From Stieleria neptunia (lineage in GTDB: Bacteria; Planctomycetota; Planctomycetia; Pirellulales; Pirellulaceae): 64,000 nt of DNA. The stretch's first letter is position 1. Every line of letters starts with the position of its first letter. The notes beneath the pieces are model-generated. The model was given only the letters and a program-made list of their open reading frames with translations. It was not told the origin of the DNA and did no database searches. Location of the stretch: the NCBI RefSeq assembly GCF_007754155.1, contig NZ_CP037423.1:5176865-5240864 (forward strand), in the 5' to 3' direction. This document shows positions 55,120-63,770 of the stretch, in pieces. The translations under genes were made by a program, and so were the position numbers.

Positions 55120-56893
55120 GGGTGCATTCCCATTTAGTTGACGTTTTTGCTAGCAACCCGTCGGGGGCTTGGCTGCTGTTTCTGGATCCGGTGTTGACGG
55201 TATCTTGGGCGATTCAAGGATGATTTTCCACTCGCCTAGCAAGGATGCCGACGACAATGCAAGGACTAGACATGGGGCAAGAGAATGGTGAGCGGATTGA
55301 GTCGGCTGAAGAAATGCTCGCGCTCTTTTACGCTCAGTTGGTTCCCAAAGTTACGCTCTGGAAACAACGGATCTCAGATCATCCCGAGCAACTCGCAACG
55401 CTGGAAAGAACCATCCATGATGCCTTTGCCCGCGGTGCGGACATGGTCGTCGCCGGGCTGATCTCCGCGACCATGATCGAAAAAGGTTTTGAAAAAGCAT
55501 GCCAATCGAGTCGGGTCAACTTCTCAAGACCGCTTCAGAAAGGGCGCGAGACTAGGGTCGCCGTTCGATTGCTCGGCGGCATGCTGTTCTGGGCCACAGC
55601 GCTCTACTGTGCCCCTAAGAAAAAGTTGCTTGGTCGAGACGATTCGCCCCGCGTCGGCTTGCATGTTTCGCTTGCTCAATTCGGGTTCGGCAAAGGCGTC
55701 TCGCCCGCGCTGGAGAGTCGCGTGGCACGCCAAGTGGCATTGTGTCCTTCGATCGAAGTGGCTCACCGAGAACTGGTTCGCGATGGTATCACACTTGATA
55801 TCAAGGCGGTCAAACGGATCGCCTATCAATCTGGCGACGGCTTATTGCGCCTACGACGGCATCGGCTCAAACTGTTTCGGCAGGGCAAGTTGGCGAGCAC
55901 CGGTGAATTGGCCGGGAAACGAGTGTCGGTGCAAATTGATGGCGGAAGAATGAAAATACGCGGCAAAATGCTACCTGCATCGACTTCCAATGCGTCAAGC
56001 GATGATGTCGCTCAGGGGCAAGCTGACTCGCCCGGACGCTCGGCAAAGAAACCTGCACGCTCGTTTGAAGCGGACTGGCGGGAGCCTAAACTGATGACGA
56101 TTTTTGTTCACGACGAGCAGGGGCGGATGGTGAAGGAGCATGAAGCGACGATCGATGGCACCCTGACTGGGCCCGACGCGATCGCCGAATTGGTTGCGAT
56201 GCATCTGCATCGGCTCGGAGCCGCGGAGGCACATAGCGTGACGTTCGTCGCCGATGGCGCCCCCTGGATTTGGGATCGTATTGATCGCATCATTCAATAT
56301 GCGGGACTCACGAGCGTCGTCACGCATCAGGTCTTGGACTGCTGCCATGCGGTGCATCACGTTTCCAAAGCGCTTGCTTCGCTTGGGCTCGACGCAGACG
56401 TCCGCCAGGGGCTTTATCGTCAGTACCGAACGCTGCTGCGAAACGGTCAATGGCGGCGAGTGGTTGATGAGCTCGCCGGCCTAGAACGCGTCGGAAAATC
56501 GGCCACAGAACTGGAAACAGAAATCCATTACCTTTGCCGACATGGTGAAGCGGGTCGGTTGAGTTACCCTGCCTATCGTCGCAGCGGAATCCCTTGTGGT
56601 AGCGGGGCGATCGAAAGCAGCATTCGCCGCGTGATCAATTTGCGTCTAAAGAGCAATGCAATGTTTTGGAAAAGCGAAAACGCGGAGCAGATGCTTCAAG
56701 TTCGCGCTCATCTGATTCCTAATCGTTGGGATGAATCAATCGGCGAGCTGGCCGAATTCCGTCGCACCCAGGCAAGCGACAGTTGGCACTGGGAGCCTCG
56801 TCCAATGAGCTGCAAAGTTGAAGCCACTGACCAACAACTCCTTTCGGCCGACGATTAACGTGATTTTTGCGTCAACTAAATGGGAATGCACCC
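55120..56893. mobile_element. ISKra4-like insertion sequence, 1774 bp
   Basis: The ends are inverted: GGGTGCATTCCCATTTAGTT at the left and its exact reverse complement at the right, extending to a total of about 24 matching positions. The element carries one transposase gene and is bounded by an 8-bp direct duplication TCCGCGAG. The ends and target copies are perfect, so the insertion looks recent. It interrupts the coupling-protein gene after the codon for AE. Confidence 0.92.
55245..56858 (+). CDS. ISKra4-family-like DDE transposase
   Basis: A 537-residue protein. The catalytic set is visible: D in VSVQIDGGRMKIRG, D in VTFVADGAPWIWDRI and E in CGSGAIESSIRRVINLRLK. The N-terminal third is helical (FARGADMVVAGLISATMIEK). 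The layout fits the ISKra4 family as I know it. The gene reads opposite to the split coupling-protein gene. Several in-frame ATGs lie close together at the start (55245, 55257, 55272); I keep the first. Confidence 0.85.
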   Translation: MPTTMQGLDMGQENGERIESAEEMLALFYAQLVPKVTLWKQRISDHPEQLATLERTIHDAFARGADMVVAGLISATMIEKGFEKACQSSRVNFSRPLQKGRETRVAVRLLGGMLFWATALYCAPKKKLLGRDDSPRVGLHVSLAQFGFGKGVSPALESRVARQVALCPSIEVAHRELVRDGITLDIKAVKRIAYQSGDGLLRLRRHRLKLFRQGKLASTGELAGKRVSVQIDGGRMKIRGKMLPASTSNASSDDVAQGQADSPGRSAKKPARSFEADWREPKLMTIFVHDEQGRMVKEHEATIDGTLTGPDAIAELVAMHLHRLGAAEAHSVTFVADGAPWIWDRIDRIIQYAGLTSVVTHQVLDCCHAVHHVSKALASLGLDADVRQGLYRQYRTLLRNGQWRRVVDELAGLERVGKSATELETEIHYLCRHGEAGRLSYPAYRRSGIPCGSGAIESSIRRVINLRLKSNAMFWKSENAEQMLQVRAHLIPNRWDESIGELAEFRRTQASDSWHWEPRPMSCKVEATDQQLLSADD

Positions 56894-57495
56894 TCCGCGA
56901 GAGCGTCCATTACCGGTGTTAAGCAAGCGTTCGCGATCCTATCCCACACTCGGGATCCAGCATCGCGGACCGCTCCGCTCAGATTGACTGGATCCATATT
57001 GATGATTTCCTTTACGAACTGGTCTCTTTTGACGTGGGTGTCGAGGTCTCCTGAGATGTCCCAACCTGAGCAGCGTGCATCAAAAGGGTTGGTGATGATG
57101 ATCGCATCTTTCGGGATTCCCCATCCGTGCATCTTGGGGAGGTTTTCGTTTTTGGGGTCTGTTATTAACGCCCTGAAGCGGAGCGGAAACTTGCTTTGAT
57201 AAGGTGTTGGGTCAGGGTGAACAACGCCAATGTGCCCGACGGAATTCCTCGGAACGAGAATGGACTTGCTTAAGAGGTGAAGTGCTGTAGTCTTTCCACT
57301 TCCGGCAGTCCCCACGATCAGAAAGTGCACTTTGGTGTCGTTGACGTGTTCGTCGTACGGCATGCCCTTTCGACTCAGACCCCAGGAAAGCCGAAGTCCT
57401 TTCGGACCCTCAAGCGGGAAATATCGCTTTCGGTCTGCTTCGTGCGGCATCAAGAGAGTGGTGTGGGCAGGGTGAAGAGGTTTCTCCCGACTCAT
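56894..57495 (-). pseudogene. coupling protein gene, N-terminal part, split by IS
   Basis: Encodes the first half of a VirD4/TraD-type ATPase: Walker A VGTAGSGKT (G62-T69) after a short N-terminus without clear membrane segments, then FRALITDPKNEN and IIITNPFDARCSGWDI, the usual patterns after the P-loop. The frame runs into the IS (GAFPFS, stop at 56872). The ATG overlaps the stop of the accessory gene 57492-57977 by 4 nt. The absence of membrane helices suggests the TraG/TraD-like subclass that relies on partners, or a start further upstream than usual. Confidence 0.85.
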
Positions 57496-57977
57496 GAGGC
57501 TCTCCTCTCAATGTCTTTTTGTGCTCGCTCGAAGGCGGCGAAAAGGATCTGGCCGATGTCATTGACGCTTGGGGACGTGCTTTTGTCTGGAAAGAGCACA
57601 TGGTGATTCTGAAGAATTACATTGAAAAAGGCAAAAATGTGGTACTGAAAGTGTTCCTGTTGGCTGGCTAGTTGGCGAGCGAATCTCTCTTGCTGTTGGC
57701 TTAGCTTTTCCTGATCCTCCGCTATGCTCTCAAGAGCAGTCGCGAGACCTTGTATCGCTCGCTCAATGCGATCAAGTCGGTCGTTGAATTCACTGCCATC
57801 CATTTGTTGCGATTGGCTGTTGATTTCAGGTGAGGTTCCGTTGACGATTCCGGTAACAAATTGTCGCAATTTGTCGCTCCGTTTGCCACCATCGGGGACG
57901 CGTTCCAGGAACGCAGCTTTGAGGTCGGGCTCGATTTTAAAGGAAATCGCCTCGTTCTTCACGAATTTTTTCTTCAT
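57492..57977 (-). CDS. mobilization accessory protein (RHH plus coiled coil)
   Basis: A 161-residue protein. The N-terminus (AISFKIEPDLKAAFLERVPD, then KRSDKLRQFVTGIV) fits a ribbon-helix-helix DNA-binding domain. Residues 65-115 form a coiled coil (RLDRIERAIQGLATALESIA, DQEKLSQQQERFARQLASQQ). The end, HIFAFFNVILQNHHVLFPDK, is shared with the product of 62699-63136, so the two are paralogues. It overlaps the relaxase stop and the coupling-protein start by 4 nt each, the position of a relaxosome accessory protein. Confidence 0.7.
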   Translation of the reverse strand: MKKKFVKNEAISFKIEPDLKAAFLERVPDGGKRSDKLRQFVTGIVNGTSPEINSQSQQMDGSEFNDRLDRIERAIQGLATALESIAEDQEKLSQQQERFARQLASQQEHFQYHIFAFFNVILQNHHVLFPDKSTSPSVNDIGQILFAAFERAQKDIERRAS

Positions 57978-60910
57978 ATGCGAAGCCCTTCTCGCAACAC
58001 GGCGCTACGTTGTTCCTCTTTTATTCGTAGCTCCTCTTTGTCGTCCAACGGCGGCTGGTTCTCGGGACATTTTGACGAAGCGAATTCCTTCTTGTGGGAG
58101 GCAGCGAGGCGTTTTGCCAGAAGCGAGTTTTCCACTTTGGTCTCGCGATGTTCGCTGGCTGCTTCAATCAGCTTTTCAAGCTCTTCGATTTTCGGCGTAT
58201 CGTGTTGGCGAATTGCCTCCTTGCGTTTTTCTCGAAGGCAAATCTCCATTCCAGCCTCTCTTTCCGTGGCATAGACCTTTGTCGAATGGGTGCCGCGAGA
58301 AAGCTGGACGTAGGAAAGTTCTCGATCTTGCATCCTACCGCCCGTCAGGACGTAGCTGTGCTTGTACTCCGAACCCTGCGAAAGGTGGGTCGTGAGAGCG
58401 TAACCGAGCGACACATTGACCTTCCTCGTTCGGTCTCTTCCGAAGATGTCCGTGTGGTAGGCTCCGAAGATGTTCTTTCGGTTTTGGTCTCGTATTTCGC
58501 TTGGGAGCGTGATGAAGCGGCCGTCATCCATCTTGAGGGAGTATTCCTTGGTGAAGGGGTTCACCGCGACAACGGTTCCGGTCTGCCCGTTTCGAACTCG
58601 CTGTACGGCTTCTCGCTCCTGGGTGACGAAATGCTTTGCTTTTTCAAAGAGGTAGTTGAACCCCGATTGAAACTGCCCGCTAAGGATCAGGTTCTCTCGG
58701 ATGACCACCCGGTCACCTCGAAAAATGGTTTGGTTTTCGTGGTTCCTAAAGCCGACACCGATTTTTCGCTTCACGATGTTTTGGCGTTCTTTTTGGCATG
58801 CTTCGTTAACGGCGAGCCTGTCTTCGTTCGTCGAAACAAGAATCTGGTGCTCCTTAGGGCTTCGGATCCCTTTCATTTTCCACTCTTCTACGAGCTTCGT
58901 TCGGGAGTCTTCCTTCTCTTTTGAGAGTCTTAGACGGTCGCGTTCATGGAGGTTCTCAATGACGCCCCTCGCGTCACCGGCTGCGGCAAGTTTTACGAGC
59001 TCTTTATCCTCCTCGCTGACCTGCCGATAGTTTCCCGTCAGACGTGCTGCGTCCGTCGCTTGTGCAGCCAGCGAGAAGAATCCCCCGTGCCCAATCGCTT
59101 GGCACTGTTTGTCATCACCCGACCAGATAACAAGGGAACCGGCTTCAACGGCTTTTTCGTAAAGCTTGGAAAGCTGGGGAGTGTCAGTCATCCCTGCTTC
59201 ATCGATTACAAGGACTGTGTTCTCGTCAAGAAAACACGGGTTGTCCAAGTGCCACCAGTCTTTTCCATTGACGGTTCTAGCAGCCATCCTTCCAAGATGC
59301 TGCACTGCATCCAACGCTCGCTTTCCGTCCGACTTTGCAAGTTCATGAAACCACTTCGAGACGGTGGTGCTCTGGATTCCTGCTTTGCTGGTTAGTTCGT
59401 CAGCAGCCTTCCCCGCAATAGCAGCACCCACCACTCGGTAGCCTGCTCTTTCAAAAGCATCTCTGGCGGTTGCAAGAAGCGTGGTCTTCCCGCTTCCAGC
59501 GTCTCCGATGAGTACCCGAGTTGCCCCGACATCACGGCCCGGTACGTTACCTATTGTGAGGTAGAGAAGAGCACTCAGGTAATCCCTGTTGTACCTGACT
59601 CCGGTCCTGTCTTCCGTGTTCCTAATCGCTTGCTCCCGTAGATCGGGACCAATTTTGTGGGAACGGTCTTTGGCGTGCTCTTCGAGCAAGCCGCACATCC
59701 GGTGCTCCAACTCAAAGTGGGTTTTGTCGGTAAGCAATCGTTCGAATTTTTCGATTCCAAGTGAGACCAGTTCACTCGGATCGTCAATGCCTTCAATTTC
59801 GGTACCGAGAATCGCTGTGTCGACCGAGGACTTGAGTTCTTGGTAGGTTCTCAACGTACCTATCGACTCATTCGCCAAGCGCTCAACGAGCTGGGATTCC
59901 CTAAATGCTCCATGCTCTTGGGTGAGAGCTGTTGAGGCTTCCTGGATTGCTTCTGATGCGTGTAATGGTTTGGTTCGCTCAAACGGAAGGTATTGTTCTG
60001 TTTGCAGCTTGGCCCACAGCGGGTTGAGCCCGCATTCGTTCAGTTCCTGTTTCCAAGTCGAATCTAATTCTTGCCGGTTTACTTCCTGCTTCTTCGTCCT
60101 GGTTTGCAGGTTTGCAAGTTGAGAACTGTGGGAACCAGCAAGCTTGTGCTCTTGCATGAAATCGTCGATTTCTTGGCTCCGCTTTGAGTAGGTTTCAATA
60201 ACTGATTCCGGTACAGCGTTCAGTTCAAAGGAAAAGCGGTCTCGAACCACTTCTACACGAAGCGACTCTTGAAGTTTGGTCGCCAGTTCAAGGCGGTAGA
60301 TCGCGCCAGCCGCCTTGATGTGGTCAAAGAGTGGGTTTTCGGCGAGTACCACCTTTCCATTCTGGTCCTTCTTGACGCGACCATAGAAGGTCCCTGTCGT
60401 TCCGTCTTCTCGGACACAGGCATTCGCGAGTAAGACATGGGTGTGGAGCTGCGGGTCTCCGGCTCTCGAAGTGATGTGTTCAAAGGCGGCACCAATCGCA
60501 GTCGCTCGCTCGATTTCCTGTCCACCCTTTCCTCTTCGAGTGAAGAGAGCAGCATCCTCAACGTAGGCAATGGCTGCGTTCACCGCTTCTTTCTGACAAT
60601 CGCGAATGACGTTTTGGATTCCGCGATCACTTGCAGCATAGAAAACGGAGACGCTTTTCGGCGCGGAAAAGCAGAAGTCGTATCCTTGGTGTCGCGTCTT
60701 ACCGGCGTTCTGGACAAGCTTCTCGCCGTTCTTGCCGAAACCTTTCATTAGATTTCGGAGTTCGTCCTTACCGACGTTCCCTTCGTATCCGAGGGCATCT
60801 GCACCGCGACCAAGGTAGTACCCTGGTGGCTCGCCGCCTTGTGTGTAGTACTGGGTCTTTGCAAGGTCCAGCCAATAGTTGGCGTTGTAGATCGTCGTAG
60901 CTGAAAGCAT
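57974..60910 (-). CDS. MobF (TrwC-type) relaxase-helicase, second module
   Basis: A 978-residue protein from ATG at 60910 (MLSATTIYNANYWLDLAKTQ), with AGGAGA upstream; a longer start at 60946 is less likely. Relaxase domain: tyrosines Y8, Y12, Y21 and Y22, HUH site H145 (EHITSRAG) and H156/H158 (QLHTHVLLAN). SF1 helicase: Walker A GDAGSGKTT near 466-474, Walker B VLVIDEAGM. Length is like TrwC. It nicks oriT and unwinds the strand. It differs strongly from the relaxase at 568-3027 (different HUH spacing sequence and about 160 residues longer), so the two modules are not recent duplicates. Confidence 0.94.
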   Translation of the reverse strand: MLSATTIYNANYWLDLAKTQYYTQGGEPPGYYLGRGADALGYEGNVGKDELRNLMKGFGKNGEKLVQNAGKTRHQGYDFCFSAPKSVSVFYAASDRGIQNVIRDCQKEAVNAAIAYVEDAALFTRRGKGGQEIERATAIGAAFEHITSRAGDPQLHTHVLLANACVREDGTTGTFYGRVKKDQNGKVVLAENPLFDHIKAAGAIYRLELATKLQESLRVEVVRDRFSFELNAVPESVIETYSKRSQEIDDFMQEHKLAGSHSSQLANLQTRTKKQEVNRQELDSTWKQELNECGLNPLWAKLQTEQYLPFERTKPLHASEAIQEASTALTQEHGAFRESQLVERLANESIGTLRTYQELKSSVDTAILGTEIEGIDDPSELVSLGIEKFERLLTDKTHFELEHRMCGLLEEHAKDRSHKIGPDLREQAIRNTEDRTGVRYNRDYLSALLYLTIGNVPGRDVGATRVLIGDAGSGKTTLLATARDAFERAGYRVVGAAIAGKAADELTSKAGIQSTTVSKWFHELAKSDGKRALDAVQHLGRMAARTVNGKDWWHLDNPCFLDENTVLVIDEAGMTDTPQLSKLYEKAVEAGSLVIWSGDDKQCQAIGHGGFFSLAAQATDAARLTGNYRQVSEEDKELVKLAAAGDARGVIENLHERDRLRLSKEKEDSRTKLVEEWKMKGIRSPKEHQILVSTNEDRLAVNEACQKERQNIVKRKIGVGFRNHENQTIFRGDRVVIRENLILSGQFQSGFNYLFEKAKHFVTQEREAVQRVRNGQTGTVVAVNPFTKEYSLKMDDGRFITLPSEIRDQNRKNIFGAYHTDIFGRDRTRKVNVSLGYALTTHLSQGSEYKHSYVLTGGRMQDRELSYVQLSRGTHSTKVYATEREAGMEICLREKRKEAIRQHDTPKIEELEKLIEAASEHRETKVENSLLAKRLAASHKKEFASSKCPENQPPLDDKEELRIKEEQRSAVLREGLRI

Positions 60911-60921
60911 TCTTGGTTCTC

Positions 60922-61119
60922 CTAGAAGGTTTCGGTTTCGCCGCAACCTGGGCAGTTCCGCCGCCGCATCTGTTCCATGTACGCTTCTAGGTGTGCTTTC
61001 TGGATAGATTCATCAGAAAGCTGGGCTCTCTCTTCTTTCGTGAGAGAGTCGAGTTCATTGGTCGCTTTCGTGTCCTCGACTTGCGAGTTTCCGCATTCGG
61101 TTCTTCGACGGGATTGCAT
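60922..61119 (-). CDS. CPGCG mini-protein, copy 2
   Basis: A 65-residue protein; the C-terminal 40 residues (LTKEERAQLSDESIQKAHLE, then NCPGCGETETF) match the product at 33630-33830. It ends 11 nt before the relaxase ATG, so it is the first gene of the transfer operon after the candidate oriT region. A single CxxC pair is present. It may help load or regulate the relaxase; this rests on position only. Confidence 0.65.
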   Translation of the reverse strand: MQSRRRTECGNSQVEDTKATNELDSLTKEERAQLSDESIQKAHLEAYMEQMRRRNCPGCGETETF

Positions 61120-61183
61120 TGGAGAGCGAGCCTCTATGTGAGAAATTGGGCCGGGTTCGCTTTCATGTTCCGGAGTGTCGAAC

Positions 61184-61287
61184 GTATACCCAAGGACTTT
61201 TCGGGGTATACTTCGTAATCGTTGTAAACAGTTCCAGGCAAGGCACTTAGCGGGACTGGACTCACGCCGTATACAGACCGGTATACG
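61184..61287. promoter_or_regulatory. four GTATAC sites in two inverted pairs
   Basis: GTATACCC at 61184-61191 faces GGGTATAC at 61204-61211 (12-nt spacer). CGTATAC at 61268-61274 faces GTATACG at 61281-61287 (6-nt spacer). Paired palindromes upstream of the transfer operon look like operators or accessory-protein sites at oriT. Confidence 0.5.
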
Positions 61288-61700
61288 TCGGAAACCCAGT
61301 ATTTTCCGGTACGAGAACGTTTTCGGGGATACGCCTCAGGTGCATTTGGTGTGTTGTGGAGTGGAAATGGAACAGACGAACTTGTTCGGCTGATTTCATT
61401 TCCATGGAACACTTTATTGGCTTCGGCGGTGAGCCGAAGTTCGAGCGACGAGCGAGAACCAAAAGCCGCTTACGGCTTTTGGCATCAAGAATCCCGTAGG
61501 GAGGCCATGAGGGCCGAGTAGGGATTCTTTCGTTTTCCGGAGCTTCTTTCCCCAGAAAGAAGCGGAGCACAAACAAGTAGGCCGTATCAGGCCGTTAAGC
61601 TTGTTTTCGCAAGTACCGGCAGAAGAGTGCGAGGGAGCGGTGGAAAGGGTTCGCATAGAACCCGTGCCGCGAGCACGCACTCCCCTGTCCGGTACGCACC

Positions 61701-61720
61701 ATGACGCCGGATGGCGTCAT
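61701..61720. repeat. perfect hairpin ATGACGCC/GGCGTCAT
   Basis: 8-bp arms with a 4-nt loop, in non-coding DNA upstream of the relaxase operon, without a following U-tract. A candidate for the inverted repeat recognised by the relaxase. TTATCCACA, identical to the DnaA-box consensus, follows at 61733-61741. Confidence 0.45.
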
Positions 61721-61893
61721 GGAAGGCGCGAGTTATCCACAGGTCGAAGACACGCTGGCTTTGGAACATTTAGGCACGAAGCGGAAATTTCGTCGGGTGT
61801 GATCGAATTTCCGCGTAGTCACCGCGAGCGTGAAGCTCGCTTCTCGCGTTGAATAGAGCGTTGCTCAGCGAGCTACGCGGAAAAAATAGGAAA

Positions 61894-61915
61894 GCCCCCG
61901 GTTGGCACCGGGGGC
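61894..61915 (-). terminator. rho-independent terminator of the 85-residue gene
   Basis: On the minus strand, GCCCCCGGT and ACCGGGGGC form a 9-bp stem with a 4-nt loop, followed by TTTCCTATTTTTT. It starts 13 nt after the stop of 61929-62186. A near-identical hairpin core occurs at 62623-62642, without the T-tract. Confidence 0.75.
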
Positions 61916-61928
61916 GGATAGGTGGCTG

Positions 61929-62186
61929 TTAGGCAGCTTCTTGTTTTTGGACAAGTGGGTTTTCGGCTGTCCAGGTATGGGCCAGGTCAGCGGCTTTGGC
62001 GAGGCGAAGAAGGGCGTCTCCAGAGTAGGAGTCTGAGTTCTTGACTCCGTCGTCTGTTCGGTACTTCCTGCTGAAGGTGGTTGAGTAGAACGAACCGTTC
62101 TTTGAGTCGTTCACCCAGATCGCCGCTTCGACATTTCCAACTCGGACGGTGTGGACGGGTGCTTTCTTTTCGTTTGTCATTTTCAT
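61929..62186 (-). CDS. conserved small plasmid/element protein
   Basis: An 85-residue protein (HTVRVGNVEAAIWVNDSKNG, FYSTTFSRKYRTDDG, then LLRLAKAADLAHTWTAENP). This layout, two strands with a central IW motif and a closing helix, is a small family I know from plasmids and integrative elements, often near transfer or replication genes; no function is established. GGAG lies upstream; the second ATG (62180) has the better spacing. It ends at a strong terminator. Confidence 0.65.
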   Translation of the reverse strand: MKMTNEKKAPVHTVRVGNVEAAIWVNDSKNGSFYSTTFSRKYRTDDGVKNSDSYSGDALLRLAKAADLAHTWTAENPLVQKQEAA

Positions 62187-62698
62187 TTCTCCAGTGTTAA
62201 GCGGGCTTCCTACTTTGGAAGCCCTTGTCTTGTTTACGGAGCGTGAAAAAGCGAGCGGAAAAGAGAGCCGGTCAAGGAGGAACGCGAAGCGGCAAATCCT
62301 TTACCTGCTCTCGAGTGAGCCAAAATCACGTGCAGGAAATCAGACAGAAGGGCGTAAAGTCAGGGGGAGACCGCATTGGAGAAGTGAAAGAAGAAGAGGA
62401 AAGCAACTGTTCCATTCAAGTTGGAAAGAAGATGCGTCTGGGTGTCCGGAGAAGTCGATATCGTTCTCGAAGTTATCAACCGAATCGTAAGAGAAGATGG
62501 AAGAAAGAACGTTTTCCGTATTCAGCATTGGAGACGCCCTTCTTCGCGCTGATATGCGACCGGCAAGATGCAGGCAGCAGAAATCACGGTGACCAGGCAT
62601 GACGATAGGCAGCAGCCAGCCCGCCCCCGGTGCCAACCGGGGACAATTTTGCGGCACGCCCTTTCAACTCTCAAGTTCGCCGCTCCGTGGCTCATTCC
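62187..62698. other. gene-free stretch
   Basis: About 510 bases between two minus-strand genes. It is purine-rich on the + strand and holds a hairpin GCCCCCGGT/ACCGGGG at 62623-62642, related to the terminator at 61894. The open frames here are Arg/Lys/Ser-rich by composition and I do not support them. Confidence 0.45.
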
Positions 62699-63136
62699 CT
62701 ACTGCGCGGCATTAGGCATCTTGCCTTTTGCCTGCTCGAACGCTTCCCAAAAAAGCTTCGCGACTTCGCTCACGTCAATATCTTTTGATTGGTCTGGAAG
62801 AAGCGACTGATGGTTCTGGAAAAGCAAGCTGAAGATCGCCCACACTTCGCGCTGAAAGTCGCTCCTCATTGAGTTCTGAGTCTCCTCGAGCTTTAGCTGC
62901 TCGTTGTAGAGGTTTCTCATTCCTCGTTTGAGCTCATCAAGCGAATCAAGAACTTGGGACATCCCTTCTTCGAGCGGTGCGGGCTCGGGGGAGCCAGATT
63001 CCGGAACACCATCAAGTGATGCTTTGATCAACTGCTGTATCTTCTGGCTCTTGTTGGTTCCCTCGGCCCTGCATTGCGCAGAGAACTGTTTTTCAAGATC
63101 CGCTGTGATTCGCGAATGGACGAGTCGATTGCTCAT
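62699..63136 (-). CDS. accessory protein paralogous to 57492-57977
   Basis: A 145-residue protein: N-terminal RHH-like part (LVHSRITADLEKQFSAQCRA, NKSQKIQQLIKASL), a coiled-coil middle (MSQVLDSLDELKRGMRNLYN, QLKLEETQNSMRSDF) and the ending FSLLFQNHQSLLPDQSKDID, which matches the other protein's end. Two such proteins in one transfer region suggests that they bind different sites or form mixed complexes. Confidence 0.65.
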   Translation of the reverse strand: MSNRLVHSRITADLEKQFSAQCRAEGTNKSQKIQQLIKASLDGVPESGSPEPAPLEEGMSQVLDSLDELKRGMRNLYNEQLKLEETQNSMRSDFQREVWAIFSLLFQNHQSLLPDQSKDIDVSEVAKLFWEAFEQAKGKMPNAAQ

Positions 63137-63173
63137 GGTTCCGTGAAATGTCGAGTATGCGAGTCTCTCAGTA

Positions 63174-63725
63174 TTACAGCTTTGGCTTCCGGATGCGGAT
63201 GCCCTCGCTTTCTTGCTGGCGTTCGGCGAGAGTTTCCTTTTCCAGCTTCTGCTCCAGCTCTCTCATTCGTTTTTCAACAGGAAATCGATTGTTGAGAACC
63301 CAAGCCTTCGCGGCAGTGAGGTCGTCCTTGAACTCTTTTGGAAAATCTCGCTTCATCTCTCGGTGCTCTTCCAGTTGATCGACGTCAATCGTAACCTCGT
63401 TTCTTTCCGAGAAGAGCTCTCGGGCCTTTTCTGCGATTGCGACCTCTTTAAAATCGACATGGAGCGTCGTATCGCGAATTGGGGTATCCGCAAAATCTAG
63501 CTTTGCGTTTTCGCGCAGGTACGATTCGATCTTGTAGGAGATGGTTGCAGATCCATCGTCGTAGTCGACATGTGTGTTCTCAAGCAGTTTAAACTTCGCG
63601 TTGTCGCCGATTGCGAACTCGTGGATGACAGTTGGTTCATCCTCGAAAGCGAAGAGGTCTTTTTGAGGAGACAAGGAATCGCCTGGGTTGAAGATCGAAG
63701 GGCATCGTGTGGCGTCAAACGCCAC
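63174..63725 (-). CDS. hypothetical protein with C-terminal coiled coil
   Basis: A 183-residue acidic protein. The N-terminal 110 residues are beta-rich (TVIHEFAIGDNAKFKLLENT, TTLHVDFKEVAIAEKA). The C-terminus is a charged helix (KRMRELEQKLEKETLAERQQ). It is 37 bp upstream of the accessory gene on the same strand. No family is recognised. Confidence 0.55.
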   Translation of the reverse strand: MAFDATRCPSIFNPGDSLSPQKDLFAFEDEPTVIHEFAIGDNAKFKLLENTHVDYDDGSATISYKIESYLRENAKLDFADTPIRDTTLHVDFKEVAIAEKARELFSERNEVTIDVDQLEEHREMKRDFPKEFKDDLTAAKAWVLNNRFPVEKRMRELEQKLEKETLAERQQESEGIRIRKPKL

Positions 63726-63770
63726 TAGCTATTGAGCACGCGTGCGATTGTCGCGGCTCATGTATTGTAG

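Larger units (their letters stand above)
61120..61928. other. gene-free region upstream of the relaxase operon, candidate oriT
   Basis: About 800 bases with no supported gene, upstream of the relaxase operon, where MobF oriT sites are normally found. It has inverted repeats with GTATAC cores (61184-61287), a perfect 8-bp hairpin at 61701-61720 and a TTATCCACA at 61733. Frames open here (for example 61134-61412) follow these repeats and do not look coding. Confidence 0.45.

Noticed and set aside
61134..61412. 92-residue minus-strand frame upstream of the CPGCG gene
   Set aside because: Its sequence follows the GTATAC palindromes; more likely a regulatory or oriT region.
62225..62602. 125-residue plus-strand frame rich in Arg, Lys and Ser
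   Set aside because: Composition reflects purine-rich DNA; no start-site or domain support.
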